DNA of 5,619 bases from JAZQLP01 sp045542755 (GCA_045542755.1 JAZQLP010000159.1:1-5619), one strand, 5' to 3'. Shown: positions 1 to 5,619, numbered from the stretch's first letter. Notes: generated by a model not told the origin, from the letters alone. Made by a program: numbers and translations.

Positions 1-79
1 CATTGACGGCGGTCTTATCGGCGGCGCTTCCCTCAAGTCCGCAGACTTCACAACCATCACCGAAGCTGCAAAGCAGTAA
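1..79 (+). CDS. tpiA: Triosephosphate isomerase, C-terminal end (partial)
   Basis: Only the last 25 codons are present, read in the frame beginning at base 2 and ending at TAA 77-79. The peptide runs IDGGLIGGASLKSADF and ends in EAAKQ. The (D)GxLxGGASL motif is the phosphate-gripping loop near the C-terminus of triosephosphate isomerase, followed by the usual Lys and Phe of the last helix. The cytoplasmic enzyme interconverts dihydroxyacetone phosphate and glyceraldehyde 3-phosphate in glycolysis and gluconeogenesis. The catalytic His and Glu lie outside the window. No hairpin with a T-run follows the stop, so transcription may continue into the MgtC-family gene 90 bp downstream. The motif is diagnostic, so the call is firm despite the short length. 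Confidence 0.93.
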   Translation, partial: IDGGLIGGASLKSADFTTITEAAKQ

Positions 80-116
80 TAATTACAGTCACCTTTGCAT
101 ATAATTGACCACACGT

Positions 117-148
117 CGGTCACTTATAGAAATGCCATAAAGTGACCG
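117..148. repeat. Perfect 9-bp inverted repeat upstream of the MgtC-family gene; candidate operator or leader hairpin
   Basis: CGGTCACTT (117-125) and AAGTGACCG (140-148) are exact reverse complements around a 14-nt spacer. The right arm ends 6 nt before the ribosome binding site. No T-run follows, so it is a poor terminator. A third GTCAC copy lies at 88-92, 31 bp upstream of the GTCAC in the left arm, which is about three helical turns. A weak promoter-like pair (TTGACC 105-110, TAGAAA 127-132, 16-bp spacer) overlaps the repeat, which would suit a repressor site. An RNA hairpin controlling translation is the alternative. The repeat is directly visible; its role is inference. Confidence 0.5.
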
Positions 149-154
149 TATAGA

Positions 155-161
155 AAAGGAG
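155..161 (+). promoter_or_regulatory. Ribosome binding site of the MgtC-family gene
   Basis: AAAGGAG lies 8 nt before the ATG at 170. It is a strong match to the anti-Shine-Dalgarno sequence at good spacing, and it supports this start over any other. Confidence 0.85.
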
Positions 162-169
162 TTGTTGAT

Positions 170-874
170 ATGTCAGTATTTTTAGACATCATTGACTACC
201 TCAGAGAGGTCAATCTTATATCCATTGCCGTGAGAATAGCATTCTCCTTTCTCGTGGGCGGAATAGTAGGCTTTGAAAGAGGTAAAAAGGGCAGAGCTGC
301 CGGTTTCAGAACGCATATTCTCGTTTGTGTGGGTTCCTGCTTGGCAACCCTCACAGGACAGTACATAATAAGCGTTCTTGAGATGAGCGGTGACCCTGCC
401 AGACTGGGCGCTCAGGTAATAAGCGGTATCGGTTTTCTCGGTGCAGGTACTATCATTACCACCGGGAAGAACCACGTAAGAGGTCTTACCACGGCGGCAG
501 GTCTCTGGAGCACGGCTGCTATCGGTCTCGCCATCGGTATCGGCTTTTACGAAGCGGCCATCATTGGCTCTATCGCAATAGTGTTCACCATAGTTATCCT
601 TCATAAGTTTGACTATTTCATCTTTGCAAAAACAGCAGATATTGACGTGTATATAGAGATTGCGGATATTGGCAATCTGAAAAACATTCTCAACAGTATA
701 AAAGAGCTTGAGTATGATATGCACAATATCAACATCACACCTTCCAAATCAGGTGTTGGACAGCACGTTGGTATAGAGGGAATAATTTCCTCAAAGAAGA
801 AATGGAATAAGAGCGAAGTAATCACTCTTATAGGAGCTATCCCCGGCATTGTGTTTATAACAGAAACCACATAA
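170..874 (+). CDS. MgtC/SapB family inner-membrane protein
   Basis: A complete 234-residue protein of usual length for the family. The N-terminal half is hydrophobic with about four to five membrane segments (roughly 15-36, 48-70, 79-97, 107-125 and 127-146). It carries the family hallmarks GFERG (34-38), AGFRTH (44-49), a Gly-rich SGIGFLGAGTI segment (85-95) and VRGLTTAAGLW (103-113). Residues from about 155 to 234 are soluble and fit the small ACT-like C-terminal domain seen in longer members. MgtC proteins are linked to growth in low magnesium and to survival in macrophages in Salmonella and Mycobacterium, where MgtC modulates the F-type ATPase. Relatives in non-pathogens have no settled function and are often misnamed magnesium transporters. 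No magnesium riboswitch fits in the short leader. It starts at ATG 170 with a strong ribosome binding site and is closed by a terminator just after the stop. The family call is firm; the function is open. Confidence 0.93.
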   Translation: MSVFLDIIDYLREVNLISIAVRIAFSFLVGGIVGFERGKKGRAAGFRTHILVCVGSCLATLTGQYIISVLEMSGDPARLGAQVISGIGFLGAGTIITTGKNHVRGLTTAAGLWSTAAIGLAIGIGFYEAAIIGSIAIVFTIVILHKFDYFIFAKTADIDVYIEIADIGNLKNILNSIKELEYDMHNINITPSKSGVGQHVGIEGIISSKKKWNKSEVITLIGAIPGIVFITETT

Positions 875-879
875 TGATT

Positions 880-908
880 AAGAGGTTGCCTTACGGGCAA
901 CCTCTTTT
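880..908 (+). terminator. Rho-independent terminator after the MgtC-family gene
   Basis: AAGAGGTTGCC (880-890) pairs perfectly over 11 bp with GGCAACCTCTT (896-906) around a 5-nt TTACG loop. The 3' arm runs into TTTT (905-908). The hairpin begins 6 nt after the mgtC stop codon. The U-tail is short but the stem is strong. It ends only 14 nt before the next start codon on the same strand. Confidence 0.85.
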
Positions 909-922
909 AAGATAAAAGAACT

Positions 923-1615
923 ATGGGAAATAAAAAACGAATACTTATTCTTGCCCGAGAATGGGAAGAATATCAAAAAATTCTTTCCGAATACGGATAT
1001 ATAAGCGAAATTGCCACATCCGAATCGGATTTGTTTGAAAAGGTCAGAGAGTTCAGCTTCGACGTTGTGATAATCGAATGTGAACGCCCCGTAGGGGGAC
1101 TCTCAGGAACCGACATTATTGAATATACGGCTATGCTGAGAAGCGGAACACTTCCTTCTATTATAGCCGTAACAAAAATGACTACGCCTCAGGCAAAGGA
1201 ATATTACTCAACCTTTCCCGCTGACGAGGTAATGTTCTTTACTGATATTAGAAAGAGTCTTGACAACGCCATTAAAAATGTACTATCTCAACCAAAGAAC
1301 CCTCTTCCCGAAAGAAAAAGGCGCCGTACGGTAAAGGAAATTACTGCGTTACTTGAGCAAGAGGGACTGAAAGAGTCAAACGTGGGAACCGTATACCTTG
1401 CAGAAGCAATAATGGAAGTAGTATATCGCCCCGAAAACATCAAGCTTCTTACAAAGGTGGTTTATCCCGATATTGCGGAAAGATATTCCACTACTGCCGC
1501 AGCCGTTGAAAGAAGCATCAGATTTGCGGTAGATAAGGTTTCAGATGAGCCAAACTCTCATTATATCCAATATTGGGTTACTCGACTAAAAAGCAGAATT
1601 TTCCCCTATTTTTAA
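923..1615 (+). CDS. Orphan Spo0A-like response regulator with degenerate receiver domain
   Basis: A 230-residue protein. Residues 5-120 have the length and beta-alpha rhythm of a receiver domain (KRILIL strand 5-10, FDVVIIE 46-52, SIIAVT 79-84), but key residues are missing: the acidic pair after strand 1 is AR, the phospho-acceptor position at the end of strand 3 is Glu52, and no Lys ends strand 5. A basic linker (RKRRR, 131-135) leads to a Spo0A-type DNA-binding domain (about 138-205), with VYLAEAI (157-163), LLTKVVYPDIAERY (175-188) and recognition helix TTAAAVERSIRFAV (190-203), closely resembling Spo0A. The end is shorter than in Spo0A, lacking the LFGYT-type region. It probably binds DNA, perhaps without phosphorylation; its targets are unknown. 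An in-frame stop at 908-910 forces the start to ATG 923. No clear Shine-Dalgarno is visible, only an A-rich stretch. It is not Spo0A itself. Confidence 0.82.
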   Translation: MGNKKRILILAREWEEYQKILSEYGYISEIATSESDLFEKVREFSFDVVIIECERPVGGLSGTDIIEYTAMLRSGTLPSIIAVTKMTTPQAKEYYSTFPADEVMFFTDIRKSLDNAIKNVLSQPKNPLPERKRRRTVKEITALLEQEGLKESNVGTVYLAEAIMEVVYRPENIKLLTKVVYPDIAERYSTTAAAVERSIRFAVDKVSDEPNSHYIQYWVTRLKSRIFPYF

Positions 1616-1620
1616 ACAAA

Positions 1621-4065
1621 TCAACCCTTTTGAGTCCAAAAGTTTTCCGTAAGTTCCCCCGCTTTGTCGGGGGACTTTGCTATATACAGCTTCTTCCAAA
1701 AGGAAGGAAACATCTGCGTATAGCGGTTTTCAAGAAACCTCCTGTCAAGAAGCATAACGAAGCCTTTGTCACTTTCGCTACGTATTACCCTACCCGCCGC
1801 CTGGAGGACACGGTTGAACCCAGGGAATCGGTATGCGTAATCGTATCCAGACTCGCCTTTAGCGTCAAATATTTCTTTAATAAGATCTCGCTCAAAGCAT
1901 AACTGAGGAATGCCAACGCTGACAATAAAAGCTCCTGACAATCTTTCGCCCACAAGGTCAATACCCTCGGAGAATATCCCGCCCAACACGGCAAACCCAA
2001 CTATGGATTCGGTAGGGTTATTGGTAAATTTATCCAAATAATCAGATCTCTCACCTTCCGTAAGCTCGGGAGTCTGTTTGAGAACCTTAACATGAGGATA
2101 TTTTTCGGTAAATATGCCATACACTCTTTCAAGATATGCAAAGGAAGGAAAAAATGCAAGATAGTTGCCTGTCTTTTTCTCCATACCGCGCATAATATAC
2201 TCTGCACAAGGAAGATAACTTTCCTCCCTGTATCGATACTCTGCAGAGAATCTGTTGCCTATTATCATATGAAGATTATCAGCAGAAAAAGGAGACGGAA
2301 GCCGTATCTCATAGCCATTGTCCGTAGCACTGTTCTTTCGGCCTATAAGCTTTTTACAATATTCCGAAGGAAGAAGGGTTGCAGAGAAAAACACGGCCGC
2401 AGTGCACTTATTGTAAACCTTTTCAAGCATTTCAGACGGATCGGCGCAAAACATTTTGACGTAAGTATCCCCGCCTCTGTTTTCAAGGTAAAACCTGAAA
2501 TGTTCCTCGTCATAGTTGGAATAGAGGTATCCCAGATTATTCATGTCAAAATACAGTTCTAGAACCTCTTTGTCCTCAGTTCCCTTTATTCTCTCAGACA
2601 AATACACGCCAAAGCTTTCGCAGAAGGCAGAACAAAGAGAATAAAATTCGGTGGGAGGAGCCAACACTTCCCTCTCGGACGCCATACTTTTCTTTAGCTT
2701 TAAAATAAAAGCGTTTATCTTTTTAAGTCTTTTGGCAAGAGGAGGAATATGCTTAAGGGTAGCAGCCGCCCTTAGAACAGTCCTCTTGCTTATACCGCAA
2801 GAATACATATCTCGTCCGCGGTCTATAAGATTATGAGCTTCATCAACAAGAAGAACGTAATCTCCACCCGAGGTAAAATACCTCCTCAAAGAAGCCCTCG
2901 GGTCAAAGGCGTAGTTGTAATCACAGATTATAACGTCACACCTTTCGGACACGTCAAGGGAGAATTCAAACTCGCAAACACTATGCTTTTCAGCATAACT
3001 CCTCATAATATCCTGGGTTATAATAGACTCATGAGAAAGTATATCCATTATAGCGGCGTTAACCCTATCGTAATGCCCCAAAGAAAAAGGACATACTTCC
3101 GGGTCACACTGTTTCCCGTAACCGCAGGTCTTTTCCTTTGCCGTTATGACCATACAGCGCCAGCCGAATTGAAGATTTTTCGGATAAAATCCACTCTCGG
3201 CCAATGCGCGGCAAGCTTTTACGGCAACGTCTCCAGTAACGGTTTTCGCCGTAAGATAAAATATCTTTCGCCCATGTGGCGACTTTTTTTTATTGTAAAG
3301 AGTTTTCGCAGCTCCGAAAAGCACCGACATAGTTTTGCCCGTACCCGTAGGAGCTTGAGCATAAAGAGTAGATTCGCCGTTTACAACTCGATAACAGGCC
3401 GCGGCAAGCTCCCTCTGTCCTTTACGGTATTCGCCGTAAGGAAAAGCAAGACTTTCCGTACCCTCTTCCCTTTCGATGCGGTGAATAACGTCAAACACAG
3501 CCCATTTTTTGTACTCGTCAACCAGCCCGTAAAAGAACTCGGCAAGTTGACCGATAGTTTCGGAAAGATAAAATCTTTTAACCTCGCCGCTTTCTATCTG
3601 ATAATACGTAAGGCGCACGTTCAACTCATCAAGCCCTTGCTGAGCGCCATAAATAAAGGCATAACATCTGGCTTGAGCCCAATGAAGAGGATATGTATCC
3701 GACTCTATATTATCAAGACTATCTGCCGTAGATTTGATTTCGTCAATTACGGTAACTCCGTTTTCCTGAAGGATTCCGTCACATATCCCGTCAATTTTAA
3801 GTTCTATTTCAAATGACAGATCTCCTTTATGCCCTAACTCTCGGGCAACTTTAGCCACGTCGGAAGATGAGATTACCGAAGAAAATTTCAATCTCACCTC
3901 TGCCTCGTACCCTTCACCGGCGGCCTTTTGCAATTTTCGGTGAGCCTTTGTGCCCTCTGCCATATCAGAAGAGGATGCAGACCGTCCGGGAGAGATATCC
4001 CCTTTGCGTAGCAGAAACTCTATCAGATTCCGCACCGAAACAGATACCTTGTACCTTTTATCCAC
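1621..4065 (-). CDS. PD-(D/E)XK nuclease fused to XPD/DinG-type Fe-S superfamily 2 DNA helicase
   Basis: An 814-residue protein (numbered from the GTG at 4065). The N-terminal 190 residues form a Cas4/RecB-like nuclease: H42 in GTKAH, D96 in DGICDG, the E109-x-K111 pair in IDEIKS, and Q131 with Y135 in HWAQARCYAF. The helicase follows: Walker A APTGTGKT (238-245), probable Fe-S cysteines C314, C320, C325 and C364 (C304 is extra), the IICDYNYAFDP segment, DEAH box (408-411), SAT motif (561-563), GIFSEGIDL (696-704) and motif VI QAAGRVIR (755-762). Members of this family unwind DNA 5' to 3'; the nuclease suggests cleavage coupled to unwinding in repair or recombination, but the role of this fusion form is not established to my knowledge. 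AAGGCGGTGA at 4071-4080 is ideally placed for GTG 4065. An upstream in-frame GTG (4074) lies inside that site and would add three residues. It converges with the Spo0A-like gene, with a 5-bp gap. Confidence 0.92.
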   Translation of the reverse strand: MDKRYKVSVSVRNLIEFLLRKGDISPGRSASSSDMAEGTKAHRKLQKAAGEGYEAEVRLKFSSVISSSDVAKVARELGHKGDLSFEIELKIDGICDGILQENGVTVIDEIKSTADSLDNIESDTYPLHWAQARCYAFIYGAQQGLDELNVRLTYYQIESGEVKRFYLSETIGQLAEFFYGLVDEYKKWAVFDVIHRIEREEGTESLAFPYGEYRKGQRELAAACYRVVNGESTLYAQAPTGTGKTMSVLFGAAKTLYNKKKSPHGRKIFYLTAKTVTGDVAVKACRALAESGFYPKNLQFGWRCMVITAKEKTCGYGKQCDPEVCPFSLGHYDRVNAAIMDILSHESIITQDIMRSYAEKHSVCEFEFSLDVSERCDVIICDYNYAFDPRASLRRYFTSGGDYVLLVDEAHNLIDRGRDMYSCGISKRTVLRAAATLKHIPPLAKRLKKINAFILKLKKSMASEREVLAPPTEFYSLCSAFCESFGVYLSERIKGTEDKEVLELYFDMNNLGYLYSNYDEEHFRFYLENRGGDTYVKMFCADPSEMLEKVYNKCTAAVFFSATLLPSEYCKKLIGRKNSATDNGYEIRLPSPFSADNLHMIIGNRFSAEYRYREESYLPCAEYIMRGMEKKTGNYLAFFPSFAYLERVYGIFTEKYPHVKVLKQTPELTEGERSDYLDKFTNNPTESIVGFAVLGGIFSEGIDLVGERLSGAFIVSVGIPQLCFERDLIKEIFDAKGESGYDYAYRFPGFNRVLQAAGRVIRSESDKGFVMLLDRRFLENRYTQMFPSFWKKLYIAKSPDKAGELTENFWTQKG
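1651..1677 (+). terminator. GC-rich stem-loop inside the helicase 3' end; possible terminator of the Spo0A-like gene
   Basis: AAGTTCCCCCG (1651-1661) pairs with CGGGGGACTT (1668-1677) with a single bulged T around a 6-nt loop. It starts 35 nt past the stop of the Spo0A-like gene. Only a weak T-rich stretch follows, and the hairpin also encodes helicase residues near the C-terminus. It is well placed to halt rightward transcription into the convergent gene, but a poor tail makes this tentative. Confidence 0.35.
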
Positions 4066-4070
4066 ATATC

Positions 4071-4080
4071 TCACCGCCTT
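4071..4080 (-). promoter_or_regulatory. Ribosome binding site that decides the helicase start
   Basis: On the minus strand the site reads AAGGCGGTGA, one mismatch from the extended anti-Shine-Dalgarno complement AAGGAGGTGA. It lies 5 nt before GTG 4065, ideal spacing. It contains the alternative GTG at 4074-4072, which would be left almost no spacing. This favours the shorter protein, starting MDKRYKVSVSVRNLIEF. Confidence 0.7.
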
Positions 4081-4106
4081 GCATTCATATCATATAACAC
4101 AAGTGT

Positions 4107-4135
4107 AACATATAAAGGTGTCCAAACTATGTCAT
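4107..4135 (-). promoter_or_regulatory. Possible sigma-A promoter of the helicase gene
   Basis: On the minus strand there is ATGACA (4135-4130, five of six to consensus), a 17-bp spacer and TATGTT (4112-4107, four of six). The start of transcription would be near 4100, giving a leader of about 35 nt that contains the ribosome binding site. A second -10-like TATGAT lies closer to the gene but lacks a good -35. No SOS (LexA) box is apparent. Confidence 0.4.
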
Positions 4136-4185
4136 TTTCTCACGAATAGCGATTATTTTTATTTGGGAACTTATTGCAAACTCTC

Positions 4186-4214
4186 TTGACTTTAGCGTAG
4201 CAATGCGTTATAAT
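4186..4214 (+). promoter_or_regulatory. Strong sigma-A promoter of the Re-citrate-synthase-type gene
   Basis: TTGACT (4186-4191) and a perfect TATAAT (4209-4214) are separated by exactly 17 bp. An AT-rich stretch at 4153-4164 upstream could act as an UP element. The transcription start should be near 4221, leaving a leader of about 50 nt. This is the best promoter in the window and suggests high potential expression, subject to the palindrome just downstream. Confidence 0.88.
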
Positions 4215-4228
4215 ACTAGCACGCCAAG

Positions 4229-4246
4229 ATTGTATACAATTATACA
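4229..4246. promoter_or_regulatory. Palindromic candidate operator in the leader of the Re-citrate-synthase-type gene
   Basis: ATTGTATACAAT (4229-4240) is a perfect 12-bp palindrome. It overlaps a second inverted repeat, TGTATA (4231-4236) and TATACA (4241-4246), separated by CAAT. It lies about +9 to +26 from the predicted transcription start, where a bound repressor would block elongation or clearance. The TTGT/ACAA half-sites resemble sites of GntR-type dimers, but the regulator cannot be named. The symmetry is visible; the operator role is inferred, and the AT-rich sequence raises the chance of coincidence. Confidence 0.5.
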
Positions 4247-4253
4247 TTTACAT

Positions 4254-4262
4254 AAAGGAGGA
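4254..4262 (+). promoter_or_regulatory. Ribosome binding site of the Re-citrate-synthase-type gene
   Basis: AAAGGAGGA is a full-strength Shine-Dalgarno sequence. It is 9 to 10 nt before ATG 4272, slightly long but functional spacing, and it fixes the start at MLELNKK. Confidence 0.85.
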
Positions 4263-4271
4263 CTTACTCCC

Positions 4272-5619
4272 ATGCTTGAACTCAACAAAAAAACAAACGT
4301 ACTGGAAGAAGAAACCTACCGATACACCCTGCAGGACGTTCGCCAACCCCACCTCTACAGAGATATGTATCCTTACACGGAAATTCCAAAGGTAGCATTT
4401 AACCATCGCCGCGTACCTATGAATATGCCTGAAGAAATATGGATAACCGATACTACATTCAGAGACGGACAGCAGTCCGTAGCTCCCTACACCACAGAGC
4501 AGATGGTGAATATTTATAAAATGCTCCACCGTCTTGGCGGCCCCAATGGTAAAATCAGGCAGACCGAATTTTTTGCCTACAGTAAAAAGGACAGAGATGC
4601 CATAGAAAAATGTCTTGAGCTGGGCTACGAATTTCCCGAAATAACCACATGGATAAGAGCAAATAAAGAGGACTTTAAGCTCGTTAAGGACCTTGGAATA
4701 AAAGAAACGGGTATCCTCGTTTCCTGTTCAGACTATCATATATTCAAAAAGCTTAAGATGACCCGTCTGCAGGCCCTCAATCACTACCTCAACGCAGTTT
4801 CTCAGGCCATTGAAGCAGGACTGACCCCTCGTTGTCATTTTGAGGATATAACCAGAGCAGACTTTTACGGTTTCGTGGTTCCCTTTGTAGATGCCCTTAT
4901 GGATATGGGCAGAGAAGCGGGCATTCCCATAAAAATACGAGCCTGCGACACTATGGGATACGGTGTACCCTATTCGGAAGTAGCTCCCCCCAGAAGTGTT
5001 CCAGGACTTATGTACGGTTTACAGCATCACTCCGAAGTACCCTCTTCGTGCCTTGAATGGCACGGCCACAACGATTTCTATAAGGGTGTGGCAAATGCAT
5101 CTACAGCTTGGCTTTTCGGCGCATCTGCCGTTAACTGCTCCCTCTTCGGCATCGGCGAAAGAACCGGTAACGTACCTCTGGAAGCTATGGTTATAGAATA
5201 TGCATCCCTCAAGGGTACCACCGACGGAATGGACACCACGGTAATTACCGAATTGGCTGAATACTTTAAGAAAGAAATCGGATACGAAATTCCTCCCATG
5301 ACGCCCTTTGTAGGTTCCTCCTTTAACGTTACAAGAGCAGGAATACACGCAGACGGACTCCTTAAAGACGAAGAGATTTACAATATTTTTGATACAGAGA
5401 AAATACTTAACCGCCCCGCAAACGTGTCCGTTACAAACGCTTCGGGCCTTGCAGGAATTGCTTTCTGGATAAACAACCATTACTCACTCATAAGAGCCTC
5501 AAGGATAGACAAAAAGCATCCCGGCGTTATAAAGATAAAAGAGCTTGTAGATGCTGAATACGAATCCGGCAGACAAACCATTATCAGTGATGTGGAGCTT
5601 GAAAAATGGGCAGAGCAGT
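4272..5619 (+). CDS. DRE-TIM metallolyase, probable Re-citrate synthase (3' end cut by the window)
   Basis: 449 codons are open to the right edge, and family members are about 450 residues, so only a few residues are probably missing. The protein has an N-terminal extension of about 55 residues (MLELNKKTNVLEEE, then FNHRRVPMN at 43-51). The TIM barrel carries DTTFRDGQQS (60-69), which supplies the metal-binding Asp and catalytic Arg, and WHGHND (263-268) with the two metal-binding His. GIGERTGN (293-300) and GIHADG (357-362) follow. The C-terminal leucine-sensing domain of 2-isopropylmalate synthase is absent. The extension and overall sequence resemble the Re-citrate synthase of Clostridium kluyveri, which condenses acetyl-CoA with oxaloacetate in anaerobes lacking the ordinary Si enzyme. 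Databases often label such proteins 2-isopropylmalate or homocitrate synthase; substrate choice is not proven by sequence. It has its own strong promoter, a palindrome in the leader and a strong ribosome binding site. Confidence 0.87.
   Translation, partial: MLELNKKTNVLEEETYRYTLQDVRQPHLYRDMYPYTEIPKVAFNHRRVPMNMPEEIWITDTTFRDGQQSVAPYTTEQMVNIYKMLHRLGGPNGKIRQTEFFAYSKKDRDAIEKCLELGYEFPEITTWIRANKEDFKLVKDLGIKETGILVSCSDYHIFKKLKMTRLQALNHYLNAVSQAIEAGLTPRCHFEDITRADFYGFVVPFVDALMDMGREAGIPIKIRACDTMGYGVPYSEVAPPRSVPGLMYGLQHHSEVPSSCLEWHGHNDFYKGVANASTAWLFGASAVNCSLFGIGERTGNVPLEAMVIEYASLKGTTDGMDTTVITELAEYFKKEIGYEIPPMTPFVGSSFNVTRAGIHADGLLKDEEIYNIFDTEKILNRPANVSVTNASGLAGIAFWINNHYSLIRASRIDKKHPGVIKIKELVDAEYESGRQTIISDVELEKWAEQ

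Noticed and set aside
80..169. A magnesium riboswitch (M-box) or other riboswitch before the MgtC-family gene
   Set aside because: The whole gap is 90 bp, shorter than an M-box, and holds a single simple hairpin without conserved riboswitch core sequences.
182..724. A 180-codon minus-strand open frame opposite the MgtC-family gene
   Set aside because: It is antisense to a clearly conserved membrane protein, and its translation is low in hydrophobic core and resembles no family. The minus-strand frame at 5019-5480 opposite the Re-citrate synthase was rejected for the same reason.
2833..3816. A 327-codon open frame on the plus strand opposite the helicase gene
   Set aside because: It lies wholly antisense to a protein with intact helicase motifs, its translation is rich in Arg, Lys, Phe and Ser without recognisable motifs, and no ribosome binding site precedes it. 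The same holds for the plus-strand frames at 2092-2562 and 3867-4097.
1621..4065. A Cas4-containing CRISPR or defence system
   Set aside because: The nuclease domain is Cas4/RecB-like, but it is fused to an XPD-type helicase, and there are no cas genes, direct-repeat arrays or mobile-element features in the window.
4081..4271. An SOS (LexA) box controlling the helicase
   Set aside because: A DinG-like gene invites the search, but no GAAC-N4-GTTC-type site is present in the divergent promoter region; GGGAAC at 4165-4170 has no partner half-site.
4272..5619. Classical LeuA (2-isopropylmalate synthase)
   Set aside because: It shares the DRE-TIM motifs, but it has a distinct N-terminal extension and is too short to carry the leucine-binding C-terminal domain; its sequence is closer to clostridial Re-citrate synthase.

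Overview
The window looks like a chromosomal segment of an anaerobic Gram-positive Clostridia member, probably from the Ruminococcaceae/Oscillospiraceae neighbourhood. The reasons are the strong AAGGAGG-type ribosome binding sites, a moderate GC content (low-to-mid 40s by eye), a Spo0A-family DNA-binding domain, a clostridial Re-citrate-synthase-type enzyme and a Firmicutes-style nuclease-helicase fusion. The genus cannot be fixed from the sequence alone.

Layout from left to right: the last 25 codons of triosephosphate isomerase (1-79, +); a 90-bp gap with a perfect 9-bp inverted repeat; a complete MgtC/SapB-family membrane protein (170-874, +) closed by a strong hairpin terminator (880-908); a short orphan regulator with a degenerate receiver domain and a Spo0A-like DNA-binding domain (923-1615, +); a large convergent gene for a PD-(D/E)XK nuclease fused to an XPD/DinG-type iron-sulphur helicase (1621-4065, -); a divergent promoter region of about 200 bp (4066-4271); and an almost complete gene for a DRE-TIM metallolyase most like Re-citrate synthase (4272 to the right edge, +). 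No gene-free stretch exceeds 300 bases.

The genes do not form one obvious pathway. tpiA and the Re-citrate synthase belong to central carbon metabolism. The helicase-nuclease is probably for DNA repair or processing. The MgtC protein is a membrane protein of uncertain function, and the Spo0A-like protein is a regulator with no partner kinase in view. The best-supported control element is a near-consensus sigma-A promoter in front of the Re-citrate synthase (TTGACT, 17 bp, TATAAT), followed by a palindrome placed like an operator.

I see no CRISPR array, insertion sequence, tRNA, rRNA, prophage or clear defence island. The more unusual items are the Spo0A-like protein (phospho-acceptor replaced, shortened C-terminus, no visible Shine-Dalgarno, start 14 nt after a terminator), the nuclease-helicase fusion, and the palindromic sites upstream of mgtC and of the Re-citrate synthase.
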